Origin: Eremothecium cymbalariae DBVPG#7215
Lineage: Eukaryota; Ascomycota; Saccharomycetes; Saccharomycetales; Saccharomycetaceae
Direction: 5' to 3'
NCBI RefSeq assembly: GCF_000235365.1
Contig: NC_016451.1
Span: 744,001-808,000, forward strand
DNA length: 64,000 bases
In this document: in pieces, positions 45,593-55,471 of the stretch
Layout: each line of letters starts with the position of its first letter
How positions within the stretch are numbered: position 1 is the stretch's first letter
Made by a program: the position numbers and the translations under genes
The notes under the pieces: generated by a model
The model's input: the letters and a program-made list of their open reading frames with translations, nothing else
The model's database searches: none
Told to the model about the DNA's origin: nothing

Positions 45593-47725
45593 ATGCCCAA
45601 AGAACATAGTAGGATCCATCCTTTTCAACGTAGAACGTCTCAGAAGATTGTGACTTACCAAAACTCACAAGAAATTGGTGATGATGATGATGATGGACTT
45701 CCCAAACATTTACCTGAGCCGCTACTAAAGAGAAAGGCTGAGGAACTCCTTGCTATCAGGAAGACCCTTCCTGTGTATCAAAATAGGCATGATATTATGG
45801 AATATATGAATAACAATGTGGTTACCGTTTTGATTGGTGAAACCGGTTCTGGTAAATCTACACAAATTCCTCAACTATTACTGGAAGAATGGGGTATTCA
45901 AGGCAGAGATGTTAGTATTGCTGTGACACAGCCGCGTAGAGTCGCAGCTATCAGTTTGGCTACCAGAGTATCCCAAGAATACGGTTGTAATGTTGGTACG
46001 AAAGTAGGGTACTCTGTTCGGTTTGATAATCGCTCTCACGCTTCGCAGACTAAACTAAAGTATTTGACAGATGGTATGCTGCTGCGAGAATTGATGCAAG
46101 ATAATAATTTGAAGCAGTATTCGATTGTCATAATTGATGAGGCACACGAAAGAACCATTTTAACAGATCTTATTCTTGGATTTTTAAAACAGTTGCTGCA
46201 TACCACTCGGCCTGACCTCAAAATCATTGTCATGTCTGCTACTTTACAAGCAGAAAAGTTTAGTCAGTTTTTCGACAATGCCCCTATATTATTTGTTGAA
46301 GGACGTAAATTCCCCGTAGAGATATATTACCTTTCTCATCCTTGCGATGATATTGTTGATGCTATTATCCGTTGTTGCGTTCAGCTAAATAGTGGAGAGC
46401 AATTGGGCGATATTCTGTGCTTCCTGCCAGGCCAAGAAGAAATTGATAAAGCTCTGGGGATTTTAAACAAGATAAGCGAACATATAGATAGTAATATTCC
46501 ACGTATCACAGCATTGCCGCTTTATGCTGCATTACCACCAGTCGAGCAGGCGAAAGTTTTTCAGCCTCTGAAGGGTTTTAAGAGAAAGGTCATATTGGCA
46601 ACTAACATTGCAGAAACCTCTGTCACCATTAGTGGCGTCAAATATGTCATCGATAGTGGTCTGCGTAAATGTAAAGTTTGGAGACACCAGTTAGGTCTGG
46701 CTACCTTGCTTACCGTTCCCATATCCAAGGCAAGCGCCTGGCAACGAACTGGGCGTGCTGGTAGAGAAAGCTCTGGTAAATGTTTTCGGTTATATACGGA
46801 AGAAGATTATAATAAGTTACTAAACCAAGGCGAACCAGAGGTTGCGAGATGTGATATAACCGCTCCATTACTAATGTTAAAACAATTGGGTATTCGCGAC
46901 CTTCTGAATTGGTTTTGGTTGGAGTATCCAGGAAAAGATTCCATTGTACAAGGTTTGCAAGAACTTTACATGCTTGGTGCTCTCGATGATAGTGGAATGA
47001 TTACTGAGAACGGTTATAAAATGGCATTACTTCCTCTAGCACCGCATCTTAGTAGAGTTTTACTTGAAGCTCACAAAAGCGATTGCCTATCTAGTGTCCT
47101 AGATATTGTTTCTTGTTTATCAGTGGAGAATTTGGTTATGAATCCACCCCCTGAATCTAGAGACGACGTCAATGCACGAAGAATGGCCCAATGCCCGTTG
47201 GGGGTTCATTATGGGGATTTAGTCATGCTCAAGGAGTTATATACCCAATATCTTTCCTTAAGTTCCTCAAAAGAACGCCAAACATGGTGTGCACAACTGT
47301 GCATATCCAGTCGGGGTTTCCGAAGTGTTGTTAAAGTCAGAGAGCAGTTGCAACGATACGTAAAATCTTTATTACGTTGGAATACAGTCTCGGCTAGTGA
47401 TTTTGATGAATCATCTAATAGAATTAACGAAAAATCAGTGATAAAGGCTATTTTAAAATGTTTTCTAGCTGGGTTCGTTAAGAATACCGCTATTGGTATG
47501 CCCGATCGTTCATATAGAACAACCAATCACGGGGAACTCATTAGTATTCATCCTTCTTCACTATTGTGTTCTGCTACATTTTCCAATGACAGCATAAGAT
47601 GTCCAGCAATACTATATACTGAGTATGTCTTCACTACAAAAGGCTATGCAAGATGTGTTAGCCGTCTAGAGTTAGAGTGGTTACAAGATTTACGCCCCAC
47701 AGCATTAAACAAGCAAGCTGTCTAA
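45593..47725 (+). CDS. DHR2: Dhr2, DEAH-box RNA helicase of 18S rRNA processing
   Basis: 710 residues (S. cerevisiae Dhr2, YKL078W, 735). Helicase motifs are complete and in order: I GETGSGKST (82-90), Ia TQPRRVAA, II DEAH (182-185), III SAT, then the second RecA domain with IAETSVTI and QRTGRAGR. The C-terminal winged-helix, ratchet and OB-fold regions follow. Dhr2 is a nucleolar ATPase needed for early pre-rRNA cleavages at A0, A1 and A2. The upstream PAC and RRPE-like boxes fit that role. Confidence 0.96.
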   Translation: MPKEHSRIHPFQRRTSQKIVTYQNSQEIGDDDDDGLPKHLPEPLLKRKAEELLAIRKTLPVYQNRHDIMEYMNNNVVTVLIGETGSGKSTQIPQLLLEEWGIQGRDVSIAVTQPRRVAAISLATRVSQEYGCNVGTKVGYSVRFDNRSHASQTKLKYLTDGMLLRELMQDNNLKQYSIVIIDEAHERTILTDLILGFLKQLLHTTRPDLKIIVMSATLQAEKFSQFFDNAPILFVEGRKFPVEIYYLSHPCDDIVDAIIRCCVQLNSGEQLGDILCFLPGQEEIDKALGILNKISEHIDSNIPRITALPLYAALPPVEQAKVFQPLKGFKRKVILATNIAETSVTISGVKYVIDSGLRKCKVWRHQLGLATLLTVPISKASAWQRTGRAGRESSGKCFRLYTEEDYNKLLNQGEPEVARCDITAPLLMLKQLGIRDLLNWFWLEYPGKDSIVQGLQELYMLGALDDSGMITENGYKMALLPLAPHLSRVLLEAHKSDCLSSVLDIVSCLSVENLVMNPPPESRDDVNARRMAQCPLGVHYGDLVMLKELYTQYLSLSSSKERQTWCAQLCISSRGFRSVVKVREQLQRYVKSLLRWNTVSASDFDESSNRINEKSVIKAILKCFLAGFVKNTAIGMPDRSYRTTNHGELISIHPSSLLCSATFSNDSIRCPAILYTEYVFTTKGYARCVSRLELEWLQDLRPTALNKQAV

Positions 47726-48243
47726 CACTTTATCTTAACGTCATCTCATCTAACGGTTTTATATCTTTAAGATTGTTTTGTAAATGTATAGAGATAATTC
47801 CTTGCGATTTGTCCCATTTGGACCGCCAAGGAGACAACTTTTTTCACTTCCTCGAGATATCGTTAAGTGACGTCATTTGGTCCAACAAAGAAATCGGAGT
47901 AGGAATCCTTGTCGCCGTTAGGTGATTATATAAGCATGATATTACGTACGTTTTTCATAGTGCTTGAAAGTCCCTCCTAGGGCAATCTCATGCCAATAGG
48001 AAGCCAAACCCAAAGGCAATATCAGTATCAAAGAGCAACTAAGGAAGCCTGAGATAATAGAGGTCACATCATCTCGTGCAAAATCCGTTAAAGGACGGTC
48101 TTAACTACCAGTGATGTTAATTATTTATAATTATTTAACATATATCACTAGGGCAGGAAGGGAAATGCTAAAATTAATTAGAAATATATTATAATTTGGA
48201 TTTGGATTTTGATATTTAAATTTGAGTAAGAAATAAGGTTGAA
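47726..48243. other. DHR2-STL1 intergenic region (STL1 promoter)
   Basis: 518 bp. It holds a Hot1-type motif at 47808-47815 and a very AT-rich last 130 bp. Nothing else recognised. Confidence 0.5.
47808..47815 (-). promoter_or_regulatory. Hot1-type motif upstream of STL1
   Basis: TTTGTCCC, reverse complement GGGACAAA, the motif reported for Hot1 at the S. cerevisiae STL1 promoter. It is about 430 bp upstream of the STL1 ATG. A single 8-mer. Confidence 0.4.
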
Positions 48244-49902
48244 ATGACATTTATAAGTAAGTGTTTTTCAAGAACCTCCACTGGAGGCTTGTCTGGTAAT
48301 AATTTAAGGTTGGCGGTAACAATCACTGCGGTTATAGGATTTTCACTTTTTGGATATGATCAGGGTCTCCTAGCTGGTTTAATTAATGGAGAAAAGTTTA
48401 ATGAAGAGTTTCCTGCGACGTTAGAAAAAAATGAGAACGATAGACATTCAACAGTAATACAAGGTGCGGTAACTTCTTGCTATGAAATTGGATGCTTCTT
48501 TGGATCGTTGTTTGTCATGATATGGGGAGAAAGAATTGGAAGAAAGCCGCTAATTATCTTCGGATCTTTGTTAACGATTGTAGGTGCCATTATTTCTACC
48601 TCGGCTGTACGTGACCATTGGGGACTAGGTCAGTTTGTGGTTGGTAGAGTTATAACCGGCCTTGGCACTGGTTTAGATACCTCGACTATTCCGGTGTGGC
48701 AGTCGGAGATGTCGAAACCTGAAAACAGGGGACTGTTGGTTAATTTTGAGGGATCTGTCATTGCACTTGGAACAATGATTGCATACTGGATTGACTTTGG
48801 TTTATCGTACGTCGATTCTAGCTTCCAATGGAGATTTCCTGTCGGTATGCAAATAGCATTTGCAATTTTGCTGTTTATTTGTATTATCCAATTACCAGAA
48901 TCTCCACGTTGGTTACTATCACATGGGAGAAGAGAGGAATCTAAAGATATTTTGAGTAATCTAGATAATGTAGCTCCTGATGATGACTATATTGTAGCAG
49001 AATTAGCGGCTATGGAAGATGCTATAAATAGAAAGGAGTTTGAAAATAAATCTTTCGCAGCTGCCCTAACTAATGGTAAGGGACAAAATCTTCAAAGAAC
49101 ACTGATTGCATGTTCGGCACAATTTTTTCAACAGTTTACCGGTTGTAATGCTGCAATTTACTACTCTACTGTACTATTCAATAAGACTATTAAGTTGGAT
49201 CACCGTCTTTCGTTAATTTTAGGAGGTGTATTTTCTACCGTCTATACTTTATCTACAATTCCTTCTTTCTTTTTGATAGAAAGCTTTGGCAGAAGAAAGT
49301 TATTTCTAGTCGGAGCTCTTGGACAAGGTATCTCTTTTCTCATCACCTTTGCATGTTTGATTAATGATACTAAGGAAAATGCAAAAGGTGCAGCGGTTGG
49401 GTTATTCTTATTTATTTGTTTCTTTGGTATGACTATTTTGTCTCTTCCATGGATATATGCACCAGAAATCGCCTCTACAAGGGTCCGTTCGATGACAAAT
49501 GCAATGTCAACCTGCACCAATTGGCTCTGTAACTTTGCTGTAGTTATGTTCACGCCTATTTTTATCCAACAATCCAGATGGGGATGCTACCTATTTTTTG
49601 CCATTATGAACTTCCTGTATATTCCTGTTATCTATTTCTACTATCCTGAGACTGCAGGTAGGACCCTCGAAGAGATTGATATCATCTATGCTAAGTCCCA
49701 CGTCGATGGTACTCAAGCCTGGAAAGTAGCAGATGCCTTACCTAAACTGACTTTAGAGGAAATTGAGCAATATGGTAATTACTTTGGTTTTTCCCAGAGC
49801 TCATCATCGTCTCCTAATGATATGGAGACCAGCAAAGAGAGATTTAATCATATCGAAAGGACTATTTCTGGTGCAAATGGAGACTCGCCCAGTTATGAGT
49901 GA
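48244..49902 (+). CDS. STL1: Stl1, glycerol/proton symporter
   Basis: 552 residues (S. cerevisiae Stl1, YDR536W, 569). A major-facilitator sugar-porter fold with 12 predicted membrane segments and family signatures: GYDQGLLAGLI, GERIGRKPLI, PESPRWLLSHGRREES, QQFTGCNAAIYYSTVLFNKT and PETAGRTLEEIDIIYAK. QGAVTSCYEIGCFFGS and the near-identical middle point to Stl1 rather than to hexose carriers. Stl1 imports glycerol during osmotic stress under Hog1/Hot1 control and on poor carbon sources. In S. cerevisiae it is subtelomeric; here it is internal between DHR2 and ARG7. Confidence 0.96.
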   Translation: MTFISKCFSRTSTGGLSGNNLRLAVTITAVIGFSLFGYDQGLLAGLINGEKFNEEFPATLEKNENDRHSTVIQGAVTSCYEIGCFFGSLFVMIWGERIGRKPLIIFGSLLTIVGAIISTSAVRDHWGLGQFVVGRVITGLGTGLDTSTIPVWQSEMSKPENRGLLVNFEGSVIALGTMIAYWIDFGLSYVDSSFQWRFPVGMQIAFAILLFICIIQLPESPRWLLSHGRREESKDILSNLDNVAPDDDYIVAELAAMEDAINRKEFENKSFAAALTNGKGQNLQRTLIACSAQFFQQFTGCNAAIYYSTVLFNKTIKLDHRLSLILGGVFSTVYTLSTIPSFFLIESFGRRKLFLVGALGQGISFLITFACLINDTKENAKGAAVGLFLFICFFGMTILSLPWIYAPEIASTRVRSMTNAMSTCTNWLCNFAVVMFTPIFIQQSRWGCYLFFAIMNFLYIPVIYFYYPETAGRTLEEIDIIYAKSHVDGTQAWKVADALPKLTLEEIEQYGNYFGFSQSSSSSPNDMETSKERFNHIERTISGANGDSPSYE

Positions 49903-50272
49903 TAAAATCATGTATGGGAAATGAAGTAGATTGTGCACGTAGCATTCATTAATTAAAGTCGTCAATTGCTAAATCAAACCAAGTATATTTAGTAAAAAGC
50001 CCATAAATAACTAATAATGTTAGCCCTTCTGCAGCTTTAAGGCCGCTTAATTATTACTGCGTCATATCCTCTCGTTTGGAAAGAATCTGGCACATGTGCG
50101 GGTAATGGCATCAACCCAAGATTCGTGAGTCAGCTAACAGGAAGCATCGTCGAAGAAACGAATACATATTCGTACTACTAAACAGATCACGCTTCCTTAC
50201 AATCTGTTATTCAGGTTCTTCGATCCGTGAGGGTATACAAAATAGTTATCGACTATCAAACTTTCATAAACA
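49903..50272. other. STL1-ARG7 intergenic region (ARG7 promoter)
   Basis: 370 bp with a Gcn4 site at 50126-50132. Nothing else recognised. Confidence 0.5.
50126..50132. promoter_or_regulatory. Gcn4 site upstream of ARG7
   Basis: TGAGTCA, the perfect AP-1/Gcn4 heptamer, 141 bp before the ARG7 ATG. Gcn4 activates arginine biosynthesis genes under amino-acid starvation. Confidence 0.75.
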
Positions 50273-51607
50273 ATGAAAGCTAGTTTACAGATTTGCAAAA
50301 GAGCTATGAACACAGTAGACAAGTATTCACTTTATGTTCCAAAGTCAGGTGTCTTCCCAAAGTGTCTTAAAGTGGCCTCCATAGCCTCTGGGATCAAAAA
50401 AAATGGAAATTTAGATTTGGGTATAATTTTGAATACACATGAATCCTTAAATGGCGCTTCTCTTGCGGGTGTTTTCACAACTAACAAATTCCAAGCTGCA
50501 CCTGTTGTAGTATCAAAAAATGTTCTTGAGCAGCAACAAGGACACAATATCAATGCCATTGTGATTAATTCTGGATGCGCAAATGCTGTAACGGGTGAAG
50601 TTGGGATGCATGATGCTCGTGATATGGTTCAATCAGTGAATTCCCACATCGGTCGCGCTAATTCCACTTTAGTTATGTCTACTGGTGTAATTGGTCAATT
50701 GTTGCCGATGGAAAAAGTCAAGAATGGAATTGATAAAATGTTTCTAAGAAAAGGTTCTACCTTTGGTGAGGATTATTCTTCTTGGTTGAATTTAGCGAAA
50801 TCGATTACTACCACAGATACTTTCCCTAAGATTATTAGTTCTCGCTTTACCCTACCAAATGGGGTTCAATATACTCTGACAGGAATTGCCAAGGGAGCTG
50901 GTATGATATCTCCAAACATGGCAACATTGTTGGGAGTCATTTGCACCGACCTTCCAATTTCCCCTTCTGCATTGCAAAGCATGTTATTGCATGCGACATC
51001 ACGTTCTTTCAACTGTATATCTGTTGATGGTGATATGAGCACCAATGATACCCTCTATATGATGGCTAATGGTGCTATAGAAACTGATATTATCACTGAA
51101 TCTAGTCCATATTTCAACTCCGTCCAAGAGAAAGTAGTCGATTTTTCACAGAAATTGGCACAATTAATAGTTCGTGATGGTGAAGGTGCCACGAAGCTTG
51201 TCACTGTTAATGTGCGGAACTCACTAAACTTTGAGGATGCAAAAGTAGTTGCGGAAAGTATATCAAATTCGATGCTGGTTAAAACAGCGTTATATGGAGA
51301 AGATGTCAACTGGGGTAGAATATTGTGTGCTATTGGATATGCCAAGTTGGGTGATGTTAGATCATTGGATGTAACAAAACTAAAGGTGTCTTTTGTAGCA
51401 ACGGACAATTCGGAGCCTAACGAACTAGTACTGATTGAAAATGGAGTTCCCCAGGTGAATATCAACGAGTCAAGGGCCTCCGAAATCCTTGCATTACCGG
51501 ACATAAAAATTGTGGTTGATTTGGGCACCGGGAAGGAAGAGTGTAACTTTTGGACATGTGATTTATCTCACGAATACGTTACAATCAATGGAGACTACCG
51601 TTCTTAA
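50273..51607 (+). CDS. ARG7: Arg7 (Ecm40), mitochondrial ornithine acetyltransferase
   Basis: 444 residues (S. cerevisiae Arg7/Ecm40, YMR062C, 441). The N-terminus ([20 protein letters not shown]) is a basic presequence. The ArgJ fold is complete: [33 protein letters not shown], and the autoproteolysis site [15 protein letters not shown]. There cleavage between Ala217 and Thr218 frees Thr218 as the nucleophile. [15 protein letters not shown] closes the protein. It transfers acetyl groups between acetylornithine and glutamate in the matrix, recycling acetylglutamate for arginine synthesis. Confidence 0.98.
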   Translation: MKASLQICKRAMNTVDKYSLYVPKSGVFPKCLKVASIASGIKKNGNLDLGIILNTHESLNGASLAGVFTTNKFQAAPVVVSKNVLEQQQGHNINAIVINSGCANAVTGEVGMHDARDMVQSVNSHIGRANSTLVMSTGVIGQLLPMEKVKNGIDKMFLRKGSTFGEDYSSWLNLAKSITTTDTFPKIISSRFTLPNGVQYTLTGIAKGAGMISPNMATLLGVICTDLPISPSALQSMLLHATSRSFNCISVDGDMSTNDTLYMMANGAIETDIITESSPYFNSVQEKVVDFSQKLAQLIVRDGEGATKLVTVNVRNSLNFEDAKVVAESISNSMLVKTALYGEDVNWGRILCAIGYAKLGDVRSLDVTKLKVSFVATDNSEPNELVLIENGVPQVNINESRASEILALPDIKIVVDLGTGKEECNFWTCDLSHEYVTINGDYRS

Positions 51608-51700
51608 AGCTTATAATATATAGCTTCTTATTACAGGTTTTTCGAAATTTAAATACGTACTGCGTTTGATTATTTGTTTATAAAATATATATTAAGTTCA

Positions 51701-53692
51701 CTATTCATTAAGCGGAATATTCACTTTGTCGCTAAGGAAGTCTGCTAGTTTATGTGGATCCAATACAACAGTTTTGAAATACTGACGTTTAGGCAGCAAT
51801 TTCAACACGTCTATAATCTCTAACGGAATTGCTTCATTATGCTCTTGCCTTTGTTTCTTCAATACACCATTTTGCTCTCCAGAAATATCTGCACTTTTTA
51901 GATTTCTCTTGAGGCCATTATGGCCGACAACAGGTATGTCATATTCATAACTCAAGTACGGAAGTTCTAATTGCTTAAGGAGATTTTCTCCTTGAACCTG
52001 ATACCGATCAGTAAACACATGGATCTTTTCAGTTTGAGGAAACTTTTCGAAAAATCGCTTCTCCAATTCGTACACATTATTCAAATTACCGAATTTCGAT
52101 TCATAGTTTATAACTTTCCTGTATATTTCCTTCAACTGGTCTAAATCGTATATCTTATCAATACAAGTCTCAAAGAGAGATTTTATCTGTGCATCCTGCC
52201 TAACTAAGATTAGGAAATCCAAGTATTTGTTGATATACTCCCCGTTATCCTGAAAGTATCTAAGACCCACTTCCAGTACATTGCAGGCAGTTTTATAGTC
52301 GCTGTTATTATGAAATTCCAAATACGCATTTTCAACGTAAATTTCATGTGTCAAGCTTTTCTTTAGCTTCCGACACTTTTTGAAGACTTTTCTTGCAGAA
52401 GAAAGGCCAGATATTCTTTTCATCGTGGTCATGTAAACGCAATATATAAAAGTTAATTTTCGTGTTTGCTCATATATTGGTATAGGATCCATTGAAGTGT
52501 CAGTCAGTATTTGTAAATCCATTGAAACCCGATCTATACAACCTTGAAAGCATTCTTCTAGTTCCGCTAATTTATTACTCAATTCCAAGTACTCTGCCAA
52601 CTTAAACATTAACACAGTTGATCCTGGATTACATTTAACTGCCATCTCTAAAAGTTTCTCGCTGCCCTCTTTGACGTACATTGCATAATTGAACCATATT
52701 TCAGGAGAAAAACACATATGCTGAATCGCCTGTCTGTACACATAATCTATCCTCTGGTTATAAATCTCATCTGGGAGCTCTAGCCTATTCTCAGTTTCCC
52801 ACTGAATCCATCTCAGCCATATTTGTAATTGCTTTGTATCATAATTTCCGGGAAGAGGCAAGTTCTGTAATGTCGTTTGGTTCAACTTAGTAGGCAAAGA
52901 TCTTCTTAAACCTTTAGTTAAGTGTGACCATTCTTGATACACAGATCTGGCATTCATATATCCTGCAGAGAGTTCACCTATATATTTTCTTGCCGTTAAT
53001 TGGTTTACTTCTTGCTCCCATTGTGTGTATTTTTCCCAATACTTTTCCAACGATTCCACTGGTAAACACAACAACCTCTTGTACAAGTTCCTAATTAACT
53101 CAATTCTCTGTTGTTCCTCCCATTTACTTACCGGTTTCCAATGCTCTAAAAAGTGCAAGTATTCTTGCCAAAATTGGGTCGACCGCGGTTCAAATTTAGC
53201 ACATTTATCCATTACTACGTCGAATGCCTTTAAAACAGTAGCGCGAGCTTCTTCACCCCCAGTAATCAAATTGTTTTTCTTCCGAACGTAACCTAAATAT
53301 GTAGACCACAAGTATAAATCATTATTTGCTAGGTCTCCAGAAAGGCACCTGGCCAATAAAGTTTCCACTTGGGTGAATTCATCTTGCTCTAATTCCCAAT
53401 TTAAATGAATCGTCCAAAGGAATGACTCCAAAGGAAACAAATCATGCAATTGAGAAAACAAGTTTCTAACTTCTGAAAGCTGCTGCTTTGATATATAATA
53501 CCTAATTAATTCCAGGTACAAAGGGATTTGTGTAGGTTGTTCTTCAATTTGATCTTTCAATTTGTTTTCAATATCATTAGGATCCCTATCTCTCAAAGTT
53601 GGACGAGCAGGTAACGTGTTACTACTGCTACCTCCTGATGATGGAGATCCACTCTTTGCTTTAACCATATCGGGAGTCTCATTGCCCGACAT
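51701..53692 (-). CDS. RNA14: Rna14, HAT-repeat subunit of cleavage factor IA
   Basis: 663 residues (S. cerevisiae Rna14, YMR061W, 677). After a short Ser-rich head it is an alpha-helical HAT-repeat protein (PLYLELIRYYISKQQLSEVR, LYLWSTYLGYVRKKNN, CFSPEIWFNYAMYVKEGSEK). A C-terminal monkeytail-type segment that binds Rna15 follows. CF IA directs 3'-end cleavage and polyadenylation of mRNA. It is convergent with ARG7 (93 bp between stops), as neighbours in S. cerevisiae. ATG at 53692. Confidence 0.95.
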   Translation of the reverse strand: MSGNETPDMVKAKSGSPSSGGSSSNTLPARPTLRDRDPNDIENKLKDQIEEQPTQIPLYLELIRYYISKQQLSEVRNLFSQLHDLFPLESFLWTIHLNWELEQDEFTQVETLLARCLSGDLANNDLYLWSTYLGYVRKKNNLITGGEEARATVLKAFDVVMDKCAKFEPRSTQFWQEYLHFLEHWKPVSKWEEQQRIELIRNLYKRLLCLPVESLEKYWEKYTQWEQEVNQLTARKYIGELSAGYMNARSVYQEWSHLTKGLRRSLPTKLNQTTLQNLPLPGNYDTKQLQIWLRWIQWETENRLELPDEIYNQRIDYVYRQAIQHMCFSPEIWFNYAMYVKEGSEKLLEMAVKCNPGSTVLMFKLAEYLELSNKLAELEECFQGCIDRVSMDLQILTDTSMDPIPIYEQTRKLTFIYCVYMTTMKRISGLSSARKVFKKCRKLKKSLTHEIYVENAYLEFHNNSDYKTACNVLEVGLRYFQDNGEYINKYLDFLILVRQDAQIKSLFETCIDKIYDLDQLKEIYRKVINYESKFGNLNNVYELEKRFFEKFPQTEKIHVFTDRYQVQGENLLKQLELPYLSYEYDIPVVGHNGLKRNLKSADISGEQNGVLKKQRQEHNEAIPLEIIDVLKLLPKRQYFKTVVLDPHKLADFLSDKVNIPLNE

Positions 53693-53835
53693 TGATTCGA
53701 TTCTTCCCTGATGTCTCTATGTTGATCACTGCTATATAAAACCAAAATAACTGAAATGTTGGAATTTTTTGAATTCTTCCGATGTTGAAAAGTTTACTGA
53801 AACAACATCTGCCATGAATATTGTCACGTTATATT

Positions 53836-53841
53836 CACGTG
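53836..53841. promoter_or_regulatory. CACGTG (Cbf1-type) in the RNA14/SAM37 promoter
   Basis: TTCACGTGATTGG, 144 bp upstream of RNA14 and 159 bp upstream of SAM37. Confidence 0.45.
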
Positions 53842-53999
53842 ATTGGAATGTGACGTTCAACATGATAGTTGAAGTTTTGACATCTAAATTATGTTAGAGA
53901 TGGATGAACGCTAATAATACGTGTTGCCAAGATAGAAAAGTTAAGCATAACCTGGAGGCCATTCGAAGCTATTTCAGAATCAAATTATATTCAGTAGCG

Positions 54000-54884
54000 A
54001 TGTGCATTATACATCTGTGGGGTGAGGCCATGAAGCCGTCATTAGTTTCTCCGGAAAGTATTGCGCTGTATTGGTTTATTAATTTGTACAATATTGAGAC
54101 TACAATGGTGTTTTCAAACAATACAGATGTTTCACCGAATAATGAGCTACCGGTATGTATATGTTCTGATGGTTCTTACATATACGGCTACCAGGGTATT
54201 GTAGAAATGTTTTTAGATAAAAAGATGTCATTATTAGAAGCTGGGTTGATCCAGCATACAGTGAGTACATTCGGTTGCCTGACAGATTACCAGCTATACT
54301 TGAACAAAGTTAATTATGAAAAGTATACGAGAAAAATATTTTCGTATTTGTTACATTGGCCAATGTGGTATAACACACCACTAAAATACAGAGAGTTGGT
54401 TAAAAAGAAATGTGCTAATTTGGGATATATTGAAAGTAGTGATGATGCGAACATAGGGAACAGTATAACAGACCAAGCAGAAAAGGAGTTAGCAAGAAGT
54501 AGCAAGGCATTTAGAAACATTGAAAAACAGCACGAAAAGAACCAACAGACACTGAATTATGTTAAGTATAGTATGCAATATATGTCTAAATTGGATAGTT
54601 CGCTAACCCCATGGATTGAAGCTAGAAAGGAGATTGGTAAGGAATTAAACGTGTTAGATATCTTATTATATGCCCACATATATGTTCAGATGATATTACC
54701 AGATGGAGCTCGTATCAAAGAGCATTTAAAGAAGACCTTTCCTGAATTTTTCACCATGTTGATGAGCACTTGCGACATATGTTCTTCGAGAAAAGCTGAT
54801 AAGGTTACTATTAGAGATCCTACATTTCTGGAGTCAGGTAACATACCAATGACTGTTTATAGATCCATTACATCATTTTTTTGA
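54000..54884 (+). CDS. SAM37: Sam37 (Tom37/Mas37), SAM complex subunit
   Basis: 294 residues from the ATG at 54000 (S. cerevisiae Sam37, YMR060C, 327). That start gives MCIIHLWGEAMKPSLVSPES, aligning with the HLWG..SLIS start of Sam37. An in-frame ATG at 53904 would add 32 unconserved residues. Blocks VFSNNTDVSP, LTDYQLYLNK and FPMWYNTPL-like HWPMWYNTPLKYRELV are kept. The metaxin/GST-like protein caps the Sam50 barrel on the outer mitochondrial membrane and links it to TOM. It is convergent with SEN15 (63 bp). Confidence 0.92.
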   Translation: MCIIHLWGEAMKPSLVSPESIALYWFINLYNIETTMVFSNNTDVSPNNELPVCICSDGSYIYGYQGIVEMFLDKKMSLLEAGLIQHTVSTFGCLTDYQLYLNKVNYEKYTRKIFSYLLHWPMWYNTPLKYRELVKKKCANLGYIESSDDANIGNSITDQAEKELARSSKAFRNIEKQHEKNQQTLNYVKYSMQYMSKLDSSLTPWIEARKEIGKELNVLDILLYAHIYVQMILPDGARIKEHLKKTFPEFFTMLMSTCDICSSRKADKVTIRDPTFLESGNIPMTVYRSITSFF

Positions 54885-54947
54885 TCCATTTTGTCTAGTT
54901 ATAGCTGCAAATAATTTAGACATAAGTATCCGTTTTCTGTAATTGAA

Positions 54948-55280
54948 TTAATTCTTCTTCGGCTTATGTAAACCGCGATAGATGGTATAATACACAACGG
55001 CGCCATCATCACTAACTATTGCCAAAACAATTCTTGAGCATCCTTTATCCTGCAGCTCGTCGAAAAGATGATCAAGATTTTCTAGTGTTAGAGATCCGGA
55101 ATCGTACTGTTTTAGGGGTACTGGAAACACATATTCTGTTGTAATCTCACTATCGTCATTGCTCAACTTTTGAGGTGGTTGGCCACATATAATTTGTCCT
55201 AAACTTAAAGTAAGCGCATGTACATCTTTCCACATTTGGTAGTGAACTAGATTATTTTTCACTAAAGGTACCAGCTCCAT
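54948..55280 (-). CDS. SEN15: Sen15, tRNA splicing endonuclease subunit
   Basis: 110 residues from the ATG at 55280, whose product MELVPLVKNNLVHYQMWKDV aligns with the S. cerevisiae start (YMR059W, 128 residues). An in-frame ATG at 55349 would add 23 residues not seen in that protein. Further conserved parts are PPQKLSND, YVFPVPL and the C-terminal LAIVSDDGAVVYYTIYRG with KPKKN. Sen15 is a structural subunit of the Sen2/Sen34/Sen15/Sen54 enzyme that excises tRNA introns on the mitochondrial surface in yeast; SAM37 next door encodes an outer-membrane complex subunit. Confidence 0.9.
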   Translation of the reverse strand: MELVPLVKNNLVHYQMWKDVHALTLSLGQIICGQPPQKLSNDDSEITTEYVFPVPLKQYDSGSLTLENLDHLFDELQDKGCSRIVLAIVSDDGAVVYYTIYRGLHKPKKN

Positions 55281-55471
55281 GGTTTTGAGATTACACTGCA
55301 GCAAGATGGCTTTTTGATGTTGGGTGTTGGTAAATGTTAGATAGGTCATCTCATCAAACTTTCAGTTTTTTTGATTCATGATTTTTCAAAAAATTATTTA
55401 CTGTACAAATATCATATTGAAATTATTGATTTTAGCTTGCATATTAAAGTGCGTAAGCAGACTGCTATATT

